Shown one piece after another: positions 54,635-64,000 of a DNA stretch of 64,000 bases. The DNA comes from [Phialemoniopsis] sp. UDSM-2020 (Eukaryota; Ascomycota; Sordariomycetes; Thyridiales; Thyridiaceae): NCBI GenBank assembly GCA_018873225.1, contig JAEILZ010000008.1, positions 558,001 to 622,000 of the forward strand, read 5' to 3'. Position 1 is the first letter of the stretch; each line of letters begins with the position of its first letter. The translations under genes and the position numbers were made by a program. The notes under the pieces were generated by a model, which was not told the origin of the DNA, did no database searches, and saw only the letters and a program-made list of their open reading frames with translations.

Positions 54635-55873
54635 ATGGCCCTTCGACGAATCCTCAGCATTGCGGCCCTGGCCGTTGCGTCCTGCCATGCGCAGAATCAG
54701 ACCACTTGGGTGAGCACTACGTTCATCACAGAAAAGTACGACACTTCGAGCACAATCAAGTATAACAGCGAGCCAGTCACGCCCGTCGCGAGGTCTACCA
54801 CGCTCAAGATCTTCACTTCATATACCACCGAGGCGCCGGTGAGCAGCGATAAGACGGTGACGAGGTGGATCACCGAACAGGTCACAGTGCCAACATCGAC
54901 ATACACATCGGCCTTTGTGACGACTCTATCGGTGCCGCTAGTCGTGACAAGCAATGGAACGTCCACAATCGTAAGCTGGGTCAGCCCAGCGGTGGCGACT
55001 GTGACGCTGTCGCCGACTGCGTGTGCCAACAATGGGTCCTTCGCCAACAGCACGTCTACGGCGGGAAGAGCGCCGCCAGTCAGGAGAGCATCGCCCTCCA
55101 AGGTTGTCACCGTGTACACGGGCACCTACACCCCGTTTTCAGGACAAATCACAACGACACCGACCTCGTGGCCGACTGCCGTGACCACCTACGTCAACCT
55201 CACTGTGTCATCCCGGGTGTTCACCCAGATCGGGCATGTCGTCACCGCCACGTCCACGGTCACGGGCTACAACTACCTCGCCACGGAGACGATATCAACC
55301 GACAAGACCATCACCTTCTCGCCCTTCAGGTACAACAGCACATCCTACCTGCACACCACCACCGTGACCAGCAGCGACTGGCACCTAGCCTACACCACTA
55401 AAGCACCCGCCGCCAACGCCGCCGCAGCCACAGCCTGCACCCCGGCCGAAGCGACCGTGACCCGCGCCGCGCAGTGCGCGCCCACGAACCTCATATCACA
55501 GCGCGACGGCCACGGCGCGGCGATCCGCTGGTTGCCGCGCGACTGGGCCGTGCCGATCGAGTTCTTCCCGCCGGCGCTCATCGGCATCCCGGACCTCGAC
55601 GCCAGCGCCTGCTGCCAGCTGTGCCTCGATAACGCAGGTTGCGCGGCGAGCGAGTGGACGCAGGGGTGGAGCGGCGCGTGCCGCCTGTACTACTACGTGC
55701 ACGAGCACGGCGAGGACACGTGCGGGCTCGCCGAGGGGGTGCCGGCGCTCGAGTACTACGGCGACGCGCACGAGTTCCCCGGCCAGGGGAGTTTCGTGCA
55801 GGCTGGGTGCGGCCGGCTGAAGTACCTGGGGCTTATGGATCCTTTTTGCCCGACGTGTGAGGTGTCGGAGTAA
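54635..55873 (+). CDS. Secreted Thr/Ser-rich protein with C-terminal PAN/apple-like Cys domain
   Basis: Single exon, 412 aa. A signal peptide (MALRRILSIAALAVASCHAQ, cleavage near residue 20) precedes ~260 residues very rich in Thr, Ser and Val with repeated TST/VTSS/TTT runs and several N-x-S/T sequons, typical of a heavily O-glycosylated wall or surface region. The C-terminal ~130 residues hold eight or more cysteines: CTPAEATVTRAAQCAPTN, DASACCQLCLDNAGCAASEWTQGWSGACRLYYYV, DTCGL and QAGCG...FCPTC. The CCQLCLDNAGCAASEW.....CRLY pattern is that of PAN/apple-like carbohydrate- or protein-binding modules. No GPI signal or TM helix follows. A secreted or wall-associated adhesin-like protein is the likely role. 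Confidence 0.85.
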   Translation: MALRRILSIAALAVASCHAQNQTTWVSTTFITEKYDTSSTIKYNSEPVTPVARSTTLKIFTSYTTEAPVSSDKTVTRWITEQVTVPTSTYTSAFVTTLSVPLVVTSNGTSTIVSWVSPAVATVTLSPTACANNGSFANSTSTAGRAPPVRRASPSKVVTVYTGTYTPFSGQITTTPTSWPTAVTTYVNLTVSSRVFTQIGHVVTATSTVTGYNYLATETISTDKTITFSPFRYNSTSYLHTTTVTSSDWHLAYTTKAPAANAAAATACTPAEATVTRAAQCAPTNLISQRDGHGAAIRWLPRDWAVPIEFFPPALIGIPDLDASACCQLCLDNAGCAASEWTQGWSGACRLYYYVHEHGEDTCGLAEGVPALEYYGDAHEFPGQGSFVQAGCGRLKYLGLMDPFCPTCEVSE

Positions 55874-56831
55874 GCTCCGACACAATCGGGGATTGTTTAT
55901 TAGCTAGGAATTTGTCGGGGAAATCATGAAGAAACTGAACGAAATGGGGTGTTGTCGGGATGCTGGGATAACGATCAAGTCTGGGGATCACCGCTAAGAT
56001 ACCTAGCAAGCCATGATATTATGGCGTCTCATCTGTCAGCTTCCCTCGAAGGCTGTTGTCGTGGCTCAGCATCAGGGTAGGGCCGCCTGCGAGTTGTATG
56101 TAGTTTCGCAACGGATCTTTCTTTTCCGTGTAGCCGCCCATTGCACGTTTGTGATCATCATGCAACCTGCAACAGATTTGAGAGATAGATAATCAAGATA
56201 GTAAGAAATTAGCGAGTTTCTCACCCGATATTATGTTGTCCTGCTTACAATCCAATTTCGACTTTCCGTGTCTGGGCTGTGTCATTGAGATGCATCGTTG
56301 GCAGTGGGACCTTGAATCCTCTTGAGTAGTCCAAGCCTTCGGTATCTAGAGGGTCATCACAGCTTTTTAAGTTTAGCACGATGCGGTCAGCAAGGTGCCA
56401 GCGCTTTGACAAGCAGGGTAGGTAAGACAAGAGATCATTAATATCTGCTGGTTCGAGTTCGTGGGTGTGGATCTACATGGGTCGAAACTGTGTCGGCATA
56501 TTGGTGGAGTTCTCCGTCGAAACTCCGCAACTCCGCGGCTCGCGGCTGTGTACAAGAGGTGATCCCTGTCTGTACGGTCCAGCCAATCACACGAGATCAC
56601 TGTGGCGTTTGAGGCGTTTGAATCGAACCCGGCTTCCTGATCGAGAACCGGCCAGTCTGACTCTCCTTTCCTCCCTCTCCTGGACCGGCGCCCTTCATGT
56701 AGGAAAGATTTAGGCAACCGAATTTCTTCTTGTTTTGATAACATACAAAACAGGTCGTACGGCAGTTCAAGTACCGGGGGCGGCAGTCTTTCCCTCGTGG
56801 TCAGGCCCCCAAAAGATTGGCCCTCCATGCG
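55874..56831. other. Intergenic, about 950 bp
   Basis: Promoter side of the following Zn2Cys6 gene. A minus ORF (56373-56936) overlaps that gene's first exon and has no motif. Confidence 0.4.
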
Positions 56832-58658
56832 ATGAACCCCACGCAGACGGACCTCGTGGTTCGCCCTAAATTCACCAGGGCTTTCGCCCCCAAGGTCCGG
56901 ACGGGTTGTCGAACCTGGTATGTACGAGCCATCCACTTACCACCTGCCTGCCGCGCGTCTAAGTCAATCGTATCTGCATCTTGCTCCATTGTGTAACTAA
57001 CCCGTCCTCCTATCCATAGCAAGTAAGTTTTGCGAGCGAGTGCGAGGTCCTGTCCTGCGCGCGCAGCGTGACACTCATTTCTTGGCACCGGTTGGTCATT
57101 GACGCCACAGCACAGAACGCGCCACATCAAGTGCGACGAGGAGAAGCCGGCCTGTCGCCGCTGTACGAGTGCGGGATTTCAATGCGACGGCTATGAGCCT
57201 ATCCCGACGGAGAAGAAGCCGAAACGCCGGCGCCGACCACGGCAGCAGGCCGCGTCGGAGGCGTCGGCTACGCCGCCTTCTGTAGCTTCTCCGAGTCCGA
57301 GCGAAGGCATCACTCTTGTCTACGATCACGACTACTTTTTTCACCACTTCCTACAGTCCACCATCCGAGACCTGTCGCTGTCCGACTCTGTAGAGTTCTG
57401 GTCAGGGCAGGTCCTGCCCATGAGCCACACCGTCGAGGCGGTACGATGTGTAGTCAGCGCGCTGGGTGCGGCGCACAGGTTCTTTATCGCGCAGCACTCG
57501 ATCGAAAGCCCCAAGGATCGGTCACTTGTACCACCCGCGCACTTCGAAACGCTTGCTATTCGACACTACAATCAAGCTATTCAGACTCTGGTCTCGTCGC
57601 CAGCTAAAGATGCCCAGACAGCCTTGATATGCTGTATTCTTTTCGTCTGCCTGGAGAACATGATGGGGCGATACGCGGAGGCGATCAAACATTTCCAAGC
57701 CGGACTACGGATTCTCAACGCTGAGCCCTTTCCCAGCAGCTCGGGTGGTGCTGACCGTGATGCGGTCCGGGAGATCGCCGAGGTCTTCCACAAGCTTGGA
57801 ATGGACATTGGAGATTTCATTGACAAATACTATATGCCCGATCCCAAATTTGTCGTCATCGATCCAGACTGCGAAGATGATACGCACACTAAGGCCTTTC
57901 CGAATCACCAAGAGGCCCGACAGCTCCTGCGGACGATCGAGTACGCCCTTGCAGAGTACTGTGATCTGGAAGAACGGCACTGGGAACAATGCCTTGCAGA
58001 AGCCACAGACAGATCACCAGAAGCAATGAAGACGATGTGGTACTCGAGACGCGATACTGAACTCTCCAAAAAGATCTACGAGGTCTGGGACAAGATGCAC
58101 GCACGCTTCCAGGCGTGGAACCACCGCTTCAACTTATACGCAGAAGAAGTCCGGAGCACCGACCCTTCCAAGCACGAGCGACAGCAGATGCTCTTGCTCA
58201 CCATCCGGCAGGCGATCTGGCACGCCATGTTCGACGCCGGGCGCGACTGGGACCAGGACGTCGGGCCCGAGCACTACGAGAACGCCCTGCGCTGCGCAGA
58301 CCTCTACATGCAGTCCGTCGAGCCGCCGGGCCGCGCGACTTTTGCCTCAGACGGCGACCTCGTCTCGTCGCTGTCGCACATTGCGCTCTTCTGCGAGGAT
58401 GCCGGGATATGCCGCCGCGCGATTGATATCTTGCGCTCGCTGCACCGGCGGGAAGGGGTGTGGGACAGCCAAGAGGTGGCTGAGCTACACGAGGCCATTA
58501 TCGCACGGACCGAAACGGAGAAGTGCATCGAGGACTTGATCATGTCGCGCGGAGGCCGGCCCGGCATCGCTCAGTTGCTCTCGGGGGTCGGGCAAGCTTC
58601 CTTCAGTCCAACGAATGGGATTCTGCTGCTCTCGAATACATGTTCTCCATCAACATAA
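56832..58658 (+). CDS. Zn2Cys6 transcription factor (Fungal_trans_2 type) with a 3-nt micro-exon
   Basis: Exons 56832-56917, 57020-57022 (CAA) and 57116-58658 join in frame to 543 aa. Exon 1 ends KVRTGCRTC, with the last Cys codon split (TG). The third exon starts in RHIKCDEEKPACRRCTSAGFQCDGY. Direct joining of exon 1 to exon 3 gives TGA, a stop; inserting the 3-nt exon, flanked by a CATAG acceptor and a GTAAGT donor, yields TGC AAA and restores the canonical GCRTCKTRHIKC zinc-cluster motif. CTAAC branch-like sites precede the micro-exon. The body matches Fungal_trans_2 (PF11951/DUF3468): LVYDHDYFFHHFLQSTIRDLSLSDSVEFWSGQVLPMSHTVEAVRCVVSALGAAHRFF, and RHYNQAIQTLVSSPAKDAQTALICCILFVCLENMMGRYAEAIKHFQAGLRIL. 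It is a nuclear regulator; targets are unknown. Confidence 0.92.
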
Positions 58659-58836
58659 AGAATAACCCAGCATGATTAACAGCCTCGTCGGAGGTCAATT
58701 ATGTCGAGAATTACCCATTGTACATTATCGAAACACATCCACTTTCCGTCGCGCTCGCTTCTCTCCAAGCTTCAACCCCATCGGCGACGGTCCGGCTGCC
58801 AGACGGTCTCCCTTTCAACAGCCCGCGAGATCCTCT

Positions 58837-59235
58837 TTAGACATCTACTTTTGTACACTGTCTGAAGGTCAACAACATTTCAATTAGCCTAGATAGGGGC
58901 TCGGGGGGTACTTACATGGCTTGTGGATTTGAGCTTTTGAATCGTGCTCTCCTCAGAGACCGCACCATCAGAGTAATCATCGACACGGCCGCAACTATCA
59001 GCAGTACTGTCGATCCAGCAAGGAAGATTTGCTCTAGCTCAAGAAGTAGCGACACTCCCACTCTGACTGGTTTGTACGCGTGGTCGGCAGCCTGTAGCAC
59101 AACTTCCATATCCGACTTGACGGCCTCTCCGTGGAGGGGAGCTGCTAGACGGGATAGCTGCGCATGTGTGTCTCTCACCGGCGCGGCGCTTGCGATGACT
59201 TCCATCACGCTCATCAGAGCGAGAAAGACGAACAT
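58837..59235 (-). CDS. Small protein with signal peptide and one TM helix
   Basis: A 107-aa ORF (59235-58912) opens with a signal-peptide-like segment (MFVFLALMSVMEVIASAAPV) and ends with a TM helix (IFLAGSTVLLIVAAVSMITLMV) plus a basic tail RSLRRARFKSS. The stop codon coincides with a perfect GTAAGT donor. Splicing 58916 to 58861 in frame would replace the last Met with a short tail ending at 58837, so the span covers both versions. No family is recognised. It may be a small secretory-pathway membrane protein; it could still be a chance ORF. Confidence 0.5.
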
Positions 59236-60711
59236 GTCCAGCGTCGCTGCGTTGAAGGGCTGGAAGAGGGTTTTTTATCGTCCAACTGTACGAGTAGTCA
59301 ATAACTAATGTCAACAACACATCTCAATTATGAACACAGTTGCTGCACTAGCAATCATGAAGATATGAATAAAAAAGGTATTCTCACGAACGGAAACGAT
59401 ATGAAAGGTAAAGTCTTTACATTGATCCAAGAGGTGGTGCCAAGACGTGCTGGGACAAAAAGTGCTGCCTAACTCGCGAAAGATTTACTACATCGAGACA
59501 AGAGAGCAATGGTACAGTCCACTTCGTACAACTGACACCAAGATGATTGGCCAAAACAACAAAAGTTCGCAAAAGAAGTACCGTATCGAGAAAGTAAATA
59601 ACGTCATTGCGAACGGTACGGCAGAACAAATATTTCTGTTCATCTTCAAAAACATCCTCTGGCTTAGCATATCTGCCATCGTCGTGCTCAAGCGCAGTGA
59701 TGCAGTCCACACGTGCAAAACAGTGGAAGATCTGGCTGCGCACACAATTAAGCTGCGATTCACCGTCATGGGTGTCGATCTCTTCTCGCGCTGACGTAGG
59801 GGGACGAAGACATGATGACTTGAGCGTCTAATCATCACTCTAAACGCGTACATCGTAAATAGCCGCGAGTCCCTGAGATCGATGGGTTGGCCAAGAAGTA
59901 ATTGGTCACAGCGTACCGGCAGGGGTGGTCAAAACTGCCTTGCCAGTGATGCCGGCAGTCAATCTTGTGAAACCTCACTAACCGACGAATCCAACACATG
60001 TTTATTATGCACTGAAATCCTCGGCCTCCGCAAAAGGATAGCCCAAGGGAAGATCCGTAAGCTCTGGCACAGACACCGCCATCCCACCGGCATGACACAC
60101 CAGCGCACCAGCGCGCAACAACTCCACACGTCCCCCTATTGCTGCTGACCCACTAATACCTCTAAATGAGCCTCGGGACCCTCAATCTGAAGCGGATCCG
60201 CTGTAGGCAGAAATCTTTGGAAGAAACGTGATTGATGAAAGATCCGGGACGTCGAACGCGATCGGCACATTGGGGGACCAAGCAACCTTTGCATGTCTCC
60301 CATTGGTTCAAGCCCTTGTCTGTACGAAAGTCCCGACCCGACTCCCATCTACCGTCCCAGGGCTGTAAGCAGTAGAGCCCGATTGGGCAAATGCTGTCTA
60401 AGGTCAGAAGCCAAGACTCCTGACAGGCTTAAGACGATCTCCACCTGGATGAGGCGCAAGCATCACAGCAGAGACCCTTCTGACGCACCGTTTGGCTACC
60501 GCCAGGGTGCGCCTTGGCCTTATATCGGCCTCTCCGGACCCGCACCGCTTCTCCGTGAACTCGGCACGATGACTTCCGTGCATTGCTAGATATTTGAACC
60601 GCTTCCTAGTAACGAATCCTTTGCCGTCTAACAGCAATTCTTTGTCATCAACATCAGCCCAGTGCGCGAGGTTGTTGGCGCCTTGAGGCCTGCCTTCACG
60701 AAAATACGAAA
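59236..60711. other. Intergenic, about 1.5 kb
   Basis: Only short ORFs without motifs (for example 59488-59853 minus and 60404-60856 minus). No repeat or RNA gene is recognised. Confidence 0.4.
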
Positions 60712-62574
60712 ATGCCGAGCGAGGAGTATCCTCTCGAGCCGGTCGGCGACGATTCCCAGAGACCACTTCTCTCGACGACTTACAAGAATGTTCATTTTGG
60801 AAAGCAGTTACGGCGGCTCTTGTTGTCGGGCGCGAGGAGATGGCTGGTGACAGCACTGTGCATCGGCGCCATCTACGGGACGCTAGCCCACTACTCGGAC
60901 AAGGTCGTCATGAGCAACGTGAAGAAACGCATCTTCAACGGTGTCATCACAGGCTTGTCTATAGCGCTCGGCCTCAGTATCGCAAGTAGTTTGAAATGGA
61001 TGGCTTCGGAGCTCAAGTGGTGGGTCTTGAGCCTTAGGGGGTGGACACTGCAAGAGGTAGGGCCATGATACCCTGGAACGTAATGCCGTGCATGTCTAAT
61101 GGGAATTTTAGGTTGATCTTATCCTTCACGGAGAGAGCATATCGCATCTGCTCAAGCTCTCTCACATTTCTCGCGTCTGGTCCACGCACATCTATGTCAG
61201 CCTTTGGATTCTGTTGAACATTGTAAGTCGGGCCTTGTGCGATACTCTCGGCAGAATCATGCTGACGGGGCTTGGAAGGCATCGCAAGTAGCGGTTGCCA
61301 TGCTTGGCTTGACGTACTCGGTAGGACGCAACGACGAACTCGCCATTACAAAGCCGGGGGAAGTCCGGGTCTCCGATTTGTCGACCATCAAAGGCGAGCG
61401 CCTCATCACCTCGACCGAGGTCGGCACGCTGTCAGAGCTACAGTACACCGCAAATAGGTCAGCACAGCCAAAGTCATACTTTGCATATATTTGCAACTAA
61501 CACCCTCCGTCCAGTTACGGGTCCATTGCGGTGGCCTTGGGCATCGGAAAGCTGGACGAGGTGCCCTCGCCCAAGACCTTGACCGACTCCATGGAGAATC
61601 TGTACTTCTGCGGCACAGACCGATGTGAGTATTACTTCTCTGAGACATCTCCGCGCGAGGACGCCGATGGCCACATCCAGGTCACGACAGACCGGAGCGC
61701 CAGCTCCACCGGATCCTGCAAGAGTTGGCCCGTGAGCCAGGGCGGCGACGGCAATGCAACGACGATTACGATCACGAACCCTGAGACTGGCCAAAAGACG
61801 GGGATGGACATTCCAATTGCCGGTGGACTGAGCCAGACTACCTTCATGGTCAACACCTCTCAGAGCTGCGGGCCGGCCTGTAGCAAGGTATCGGCATTTG
61901 AGGCCTCCACCACAGCCCCTTGGTTCTACGAGTGCACAGTCTCCATCGGTAATGCCTCCAACGCGAAACTTCCGGAGCACCAGCTCGGCCAGAACCTGAC
62001 TGCCCTCGCGACGGAGGCGATCGCCTTGCAGGGAGTGGGAGCGACTTCGTTCTCCCTGGACCACACCTCGCAATTCCAGAGCTACCCCGCCGAGGCCATC
62101 TACGGAGCACCTCAGAACGGCTCGGCGGCCGGCATGGCCCAGTTGATGGCGCAGTTCGCCATGGGCGTCGTTGCCGTCACGGCGGAGTACAACCCACAAC
62201 TGACAGTCAAGGGCGATCGGCCGGTCGTGGGCATGACGCTCGACGTGAACTGGGGCAACGTGCATCTCGTCCTGCTCATCACCGGCTGTATTCAACTTGT
62301 ACTCACCATCACTGCCGCCCTGCTCGCGAATCGTGTTGTGGCGAGAGACGACGGCCCGCTGGCGACGGCGCGCCTACTGATGCCGGCTATCAACTACCCT
62401 GATGACAGGGCTTCTACGGCTAGTGGGAAGGAGATTGCGAAGGACTGCGGTGGGAACATGCGTTTTGTCTACGGTGTGCGTGCCGAGAGGACGAAGAAGG
62501 GCGACGTGTATCATGTTCAGCTGCGGGAGGGAGCTCCTACGCCGCGGCCATTCCCGTCAGGATTGTACGATTGA
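60712..62574 (+). CDS. Fungal multi-TM membrane protein with large ectodomain
   Basis: Four exons join in frame to 564 aa: 60712-61056, 61112-61222, 61279-61457, 61515-62574. A cytosolic N-terminus (PSEEYPLEPVGDD) leads to TM helices at about residues 40-60 (WLVTALCIGAIYGTLAHYSDK), 70-95 and ~145 (HIYVSLWILLNI). A ~300-residue extracellular region follows, with Cys pairs (YFCGTDRCEYYF, SQSCGPACSK, WFYECTV) and N-glycosylation sequons. A last TM (LVLLITGCIQLVLTITAALLANRVVARDD) and a short cytosolic tail close the protein. This layout matches a widespread but uncharacterised ascomycete membrane-protein group; I cannot name a function. Confidence 0.85.
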
Positions 62575-62665
62575 TCACGATTCGCAGGCATCAGATGGTA
62601 GAACCTAGATCATGTGGAAATCATAAAATGAGGCTGAGAAAGTTAAGCTAACTCTAACGTCCGAC

Positions 62666-63420
62666 CTGCCTCAGTCTCGAGCACCTCTTCATCTGGTTCG
62701 TCATCTGAGGAGACCGCGGCGTCGAGCAATCTTGCTATGACCTCCGCTTCTTCTCGCCATGCCTTCTGCTCTGGTTTGACATTCTCGTAGCGCCATTCTT
62801 CATACTATGAGACCCCCTCCGATCCGTCCGATTCGACCCAGAGTCCTGGGTACTTGTAGCCACGTGGATTGAATGCCCATGACCGAGGCCTGCGGTCTTG
62901 ATGTGTAATACTCGCAGATGCTCCTTTCTCAAGGAGCAGTCTCACTAAATCTGTGAAATGTCCGCGTACTGCTACAACTAGAGCCGTACCTTTTCGGACG
63001 TGGTGGAGGTTCGGATCAGCGCCGTTGTCGAGAAGCAGATCAGCCATAACTGAGTCGTCACGTCCGCAAGCAGCAATGAGCGGCGCTGGATGCATTATAT
63101 TTTGCCAGTTAATGTTGACTCCCAGGCTCAGCAAAATCTGAACCATGTCTACATACTCACACCCGCAGTACCCGCAGTCAACAGCCATGCTTAAAAGCAT
63201 TCCTCCCCGGCCCTTGACCTTGGTCACGTTCAGACCATACTCAGTCAGGACGCGCATCATTCTCACGTCACCATTTTAGACAACACGCTCGACAACCCTG
63301 CTGTTAGTCTCGCGGATGATCGAGAAGTCACTCGCAAGAAGAAGGGATGCAATGTCAACATTGACATCAAGCACGGCAAGTTGCAGTTCCCAATTTTTCA
63401 GCAGGATACCTTAAGCTACA
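62666..63420 (-). pseudogene. Ankyrin-repeat pseudogene with two in-frame stops
   Basis: On the minus strand one reading frame encodes LQLAVLDVNVDIASLLLASDF, then RETNSRVVERVV, a TAA (about 63279-63277), NGDVRMMRVLTEYGLNVT and several ankyrin repeats (MVQILLSLGVNINWQN, PLIAACGRDDSVMADLLLDNGADPN, TALVVAVRGHFTDLVRLLLEKGASA). A TAG at 62807-62805 follows, and the same frame continues with YEEWRYENVKPEQKAWREEAEV and an acidic tail to a TAA near 62666. The uninterrupted similarity on both sides of each stop shows a formerly longer gene. Both stops are one C-to-T change from a Gln codon in CpA context. A further stop and no clear start lie upstream of ~63420. Confidence 0.75.
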
Positions 63421-64000
63421 ATCATGATCCAGGAGAGTGCGCACGATTTCAGGTCACCCCGTTTCACAGTTATAAAGTCAATCCTAAGAGGTCTGTCATT
63501 GAAATAATGCTGACTGGATGTTGTCTAGTGCTCTCTGACAAATCGTAGAAAGTAATGGGAAGTGCGTTCTTTTCAGGGAGCCAGAAGGGTTGATAAACAG
63601 GCCACCCAGATTGGCATCCAGATTGTCTGGCCTCTGTGCATTACTCGTTCCTACCGACACAGGAACATGGAAGAAGGAGGCTGGATCTGAGTCAAGTCGT
63701 CCTACACAATCAACCAACATTTGCGGCAATCAGGACGGTAGACAAGACCGGCTGGTGCTTGTCCTGCAGTGTCAACCCCCTTGACTAAAGCCAAGGACGA
63801 CTGGAAATCAAGCAGCAACTCAGACCATCGTCTTGGAGATCCACATTTTATTGTTTTATATCAACTTTCTAAATCAAAACTAAGCCATGACAAGATCCCG
63901 TACCCCTGCACCTCTCACGGTTTGCCTCTGAAACACGTTTTGTGACTTGTGCGGGGAAATTCCCATCGTGCCCCTCAATATTTCTTTTACGATCTTACTT
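63421..64000. other. Right-hand end, AT-richer, nothing firm
   Basis: A 77-aa minus ORF (63496-63729) could be an eroded upstream exon of the ankyrin pseudogene, but no joint is evident. No other feature is seen up to the window end. Confidence 0.35.

Noticed and set aside
56560..56660. Possible minus-strand tRNA around a GGTTCGATTC box
   Set aside because: The B-box-like string has no pairing T-stem and no D- or acceptor stem on either side.

Overview
The window is nuclear DNA of a filamentous ascomycete (Pezizomycotina, most likely a Sordariomycete-type genome; the order is an inference). Signs seen directly: short GT-AG introns (mostly 50-100 nt) with CTAAC/CTGAC-like branch sites that restore reading frames, several Zn2Cys6 regulators, a HET-domain protein, yeast-type amino-acid and DHA1/Dal5-type permeases, and a tRNA-Gly(GCC). 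Gene models below were built by hand-joining exons; every multi-exon model that is called confidently keeps frame across all junctions.

Layout. 1-8.4 kb: the 3' end of an unknown gene, a chromodomain-like protein, an F-box protein, a degenerate ankyrin gene and a large DUF6536 membrane protein. 9.7-15.8 kb: an amino-acid permease, then a gene-poor stretch with three tandem tRNA-related repeat units, a 37-nt T tract and a tRNA-like element on the minus strand. 15.8-38 kb: a dense run of metabolic and regulatory genes: Zn2Cys6 factor, epoxide hydrolase, HET protein, small surface protein, alpha/beta hydrolase, second Zn2Cys6 factor, 2-oxoglutarate/Fe(II) oxygenase with a 5' frame break, flavocytochrome b2-like FMN dehydrogenase, Dal5/allantoate-type MFS permease, bZIP-DUF3425 factor and Gfo/Idh/MocA oxidoreductase. 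The 24.2-38.0 kb part has the make-up of a small catabolic or tailoring cluster with its own regulators and transporter but no PKS, NRPS or terpene backbone enzyme; its divergent promoters carry many GATA motifs.

38-53 kb: ankyrin protein, DHA1 MFS transporter, a small charged protein, the tRNA-Gly gene in a long intergenic region, a CSC1/OSCA-type channel, an MpaB-like oxygenase and a truncated Zn2Cys6 factor. 53-64 kb: an opsin-related seven-helix protein without the retinal-binding lysine, a Thr-rich secreted protein, a Zn2Cys6 factor whose zinc-finger coding sequence can only be assembled through a 3-nt micro-exon, two further membrane proteins, and an ankyrin pseudogene with two in-frame stops that look like CpA-to-TpA (RIP-type) mutations.

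The most noteworthy items are the 3-nt micro-exon, the tandem tRNA-related repeats, the candidate cluster with paired GATA sites, the lysine-less opsin and the RIP-like ankyrin remnant. No database search was possible; family names rest on motif recognition.
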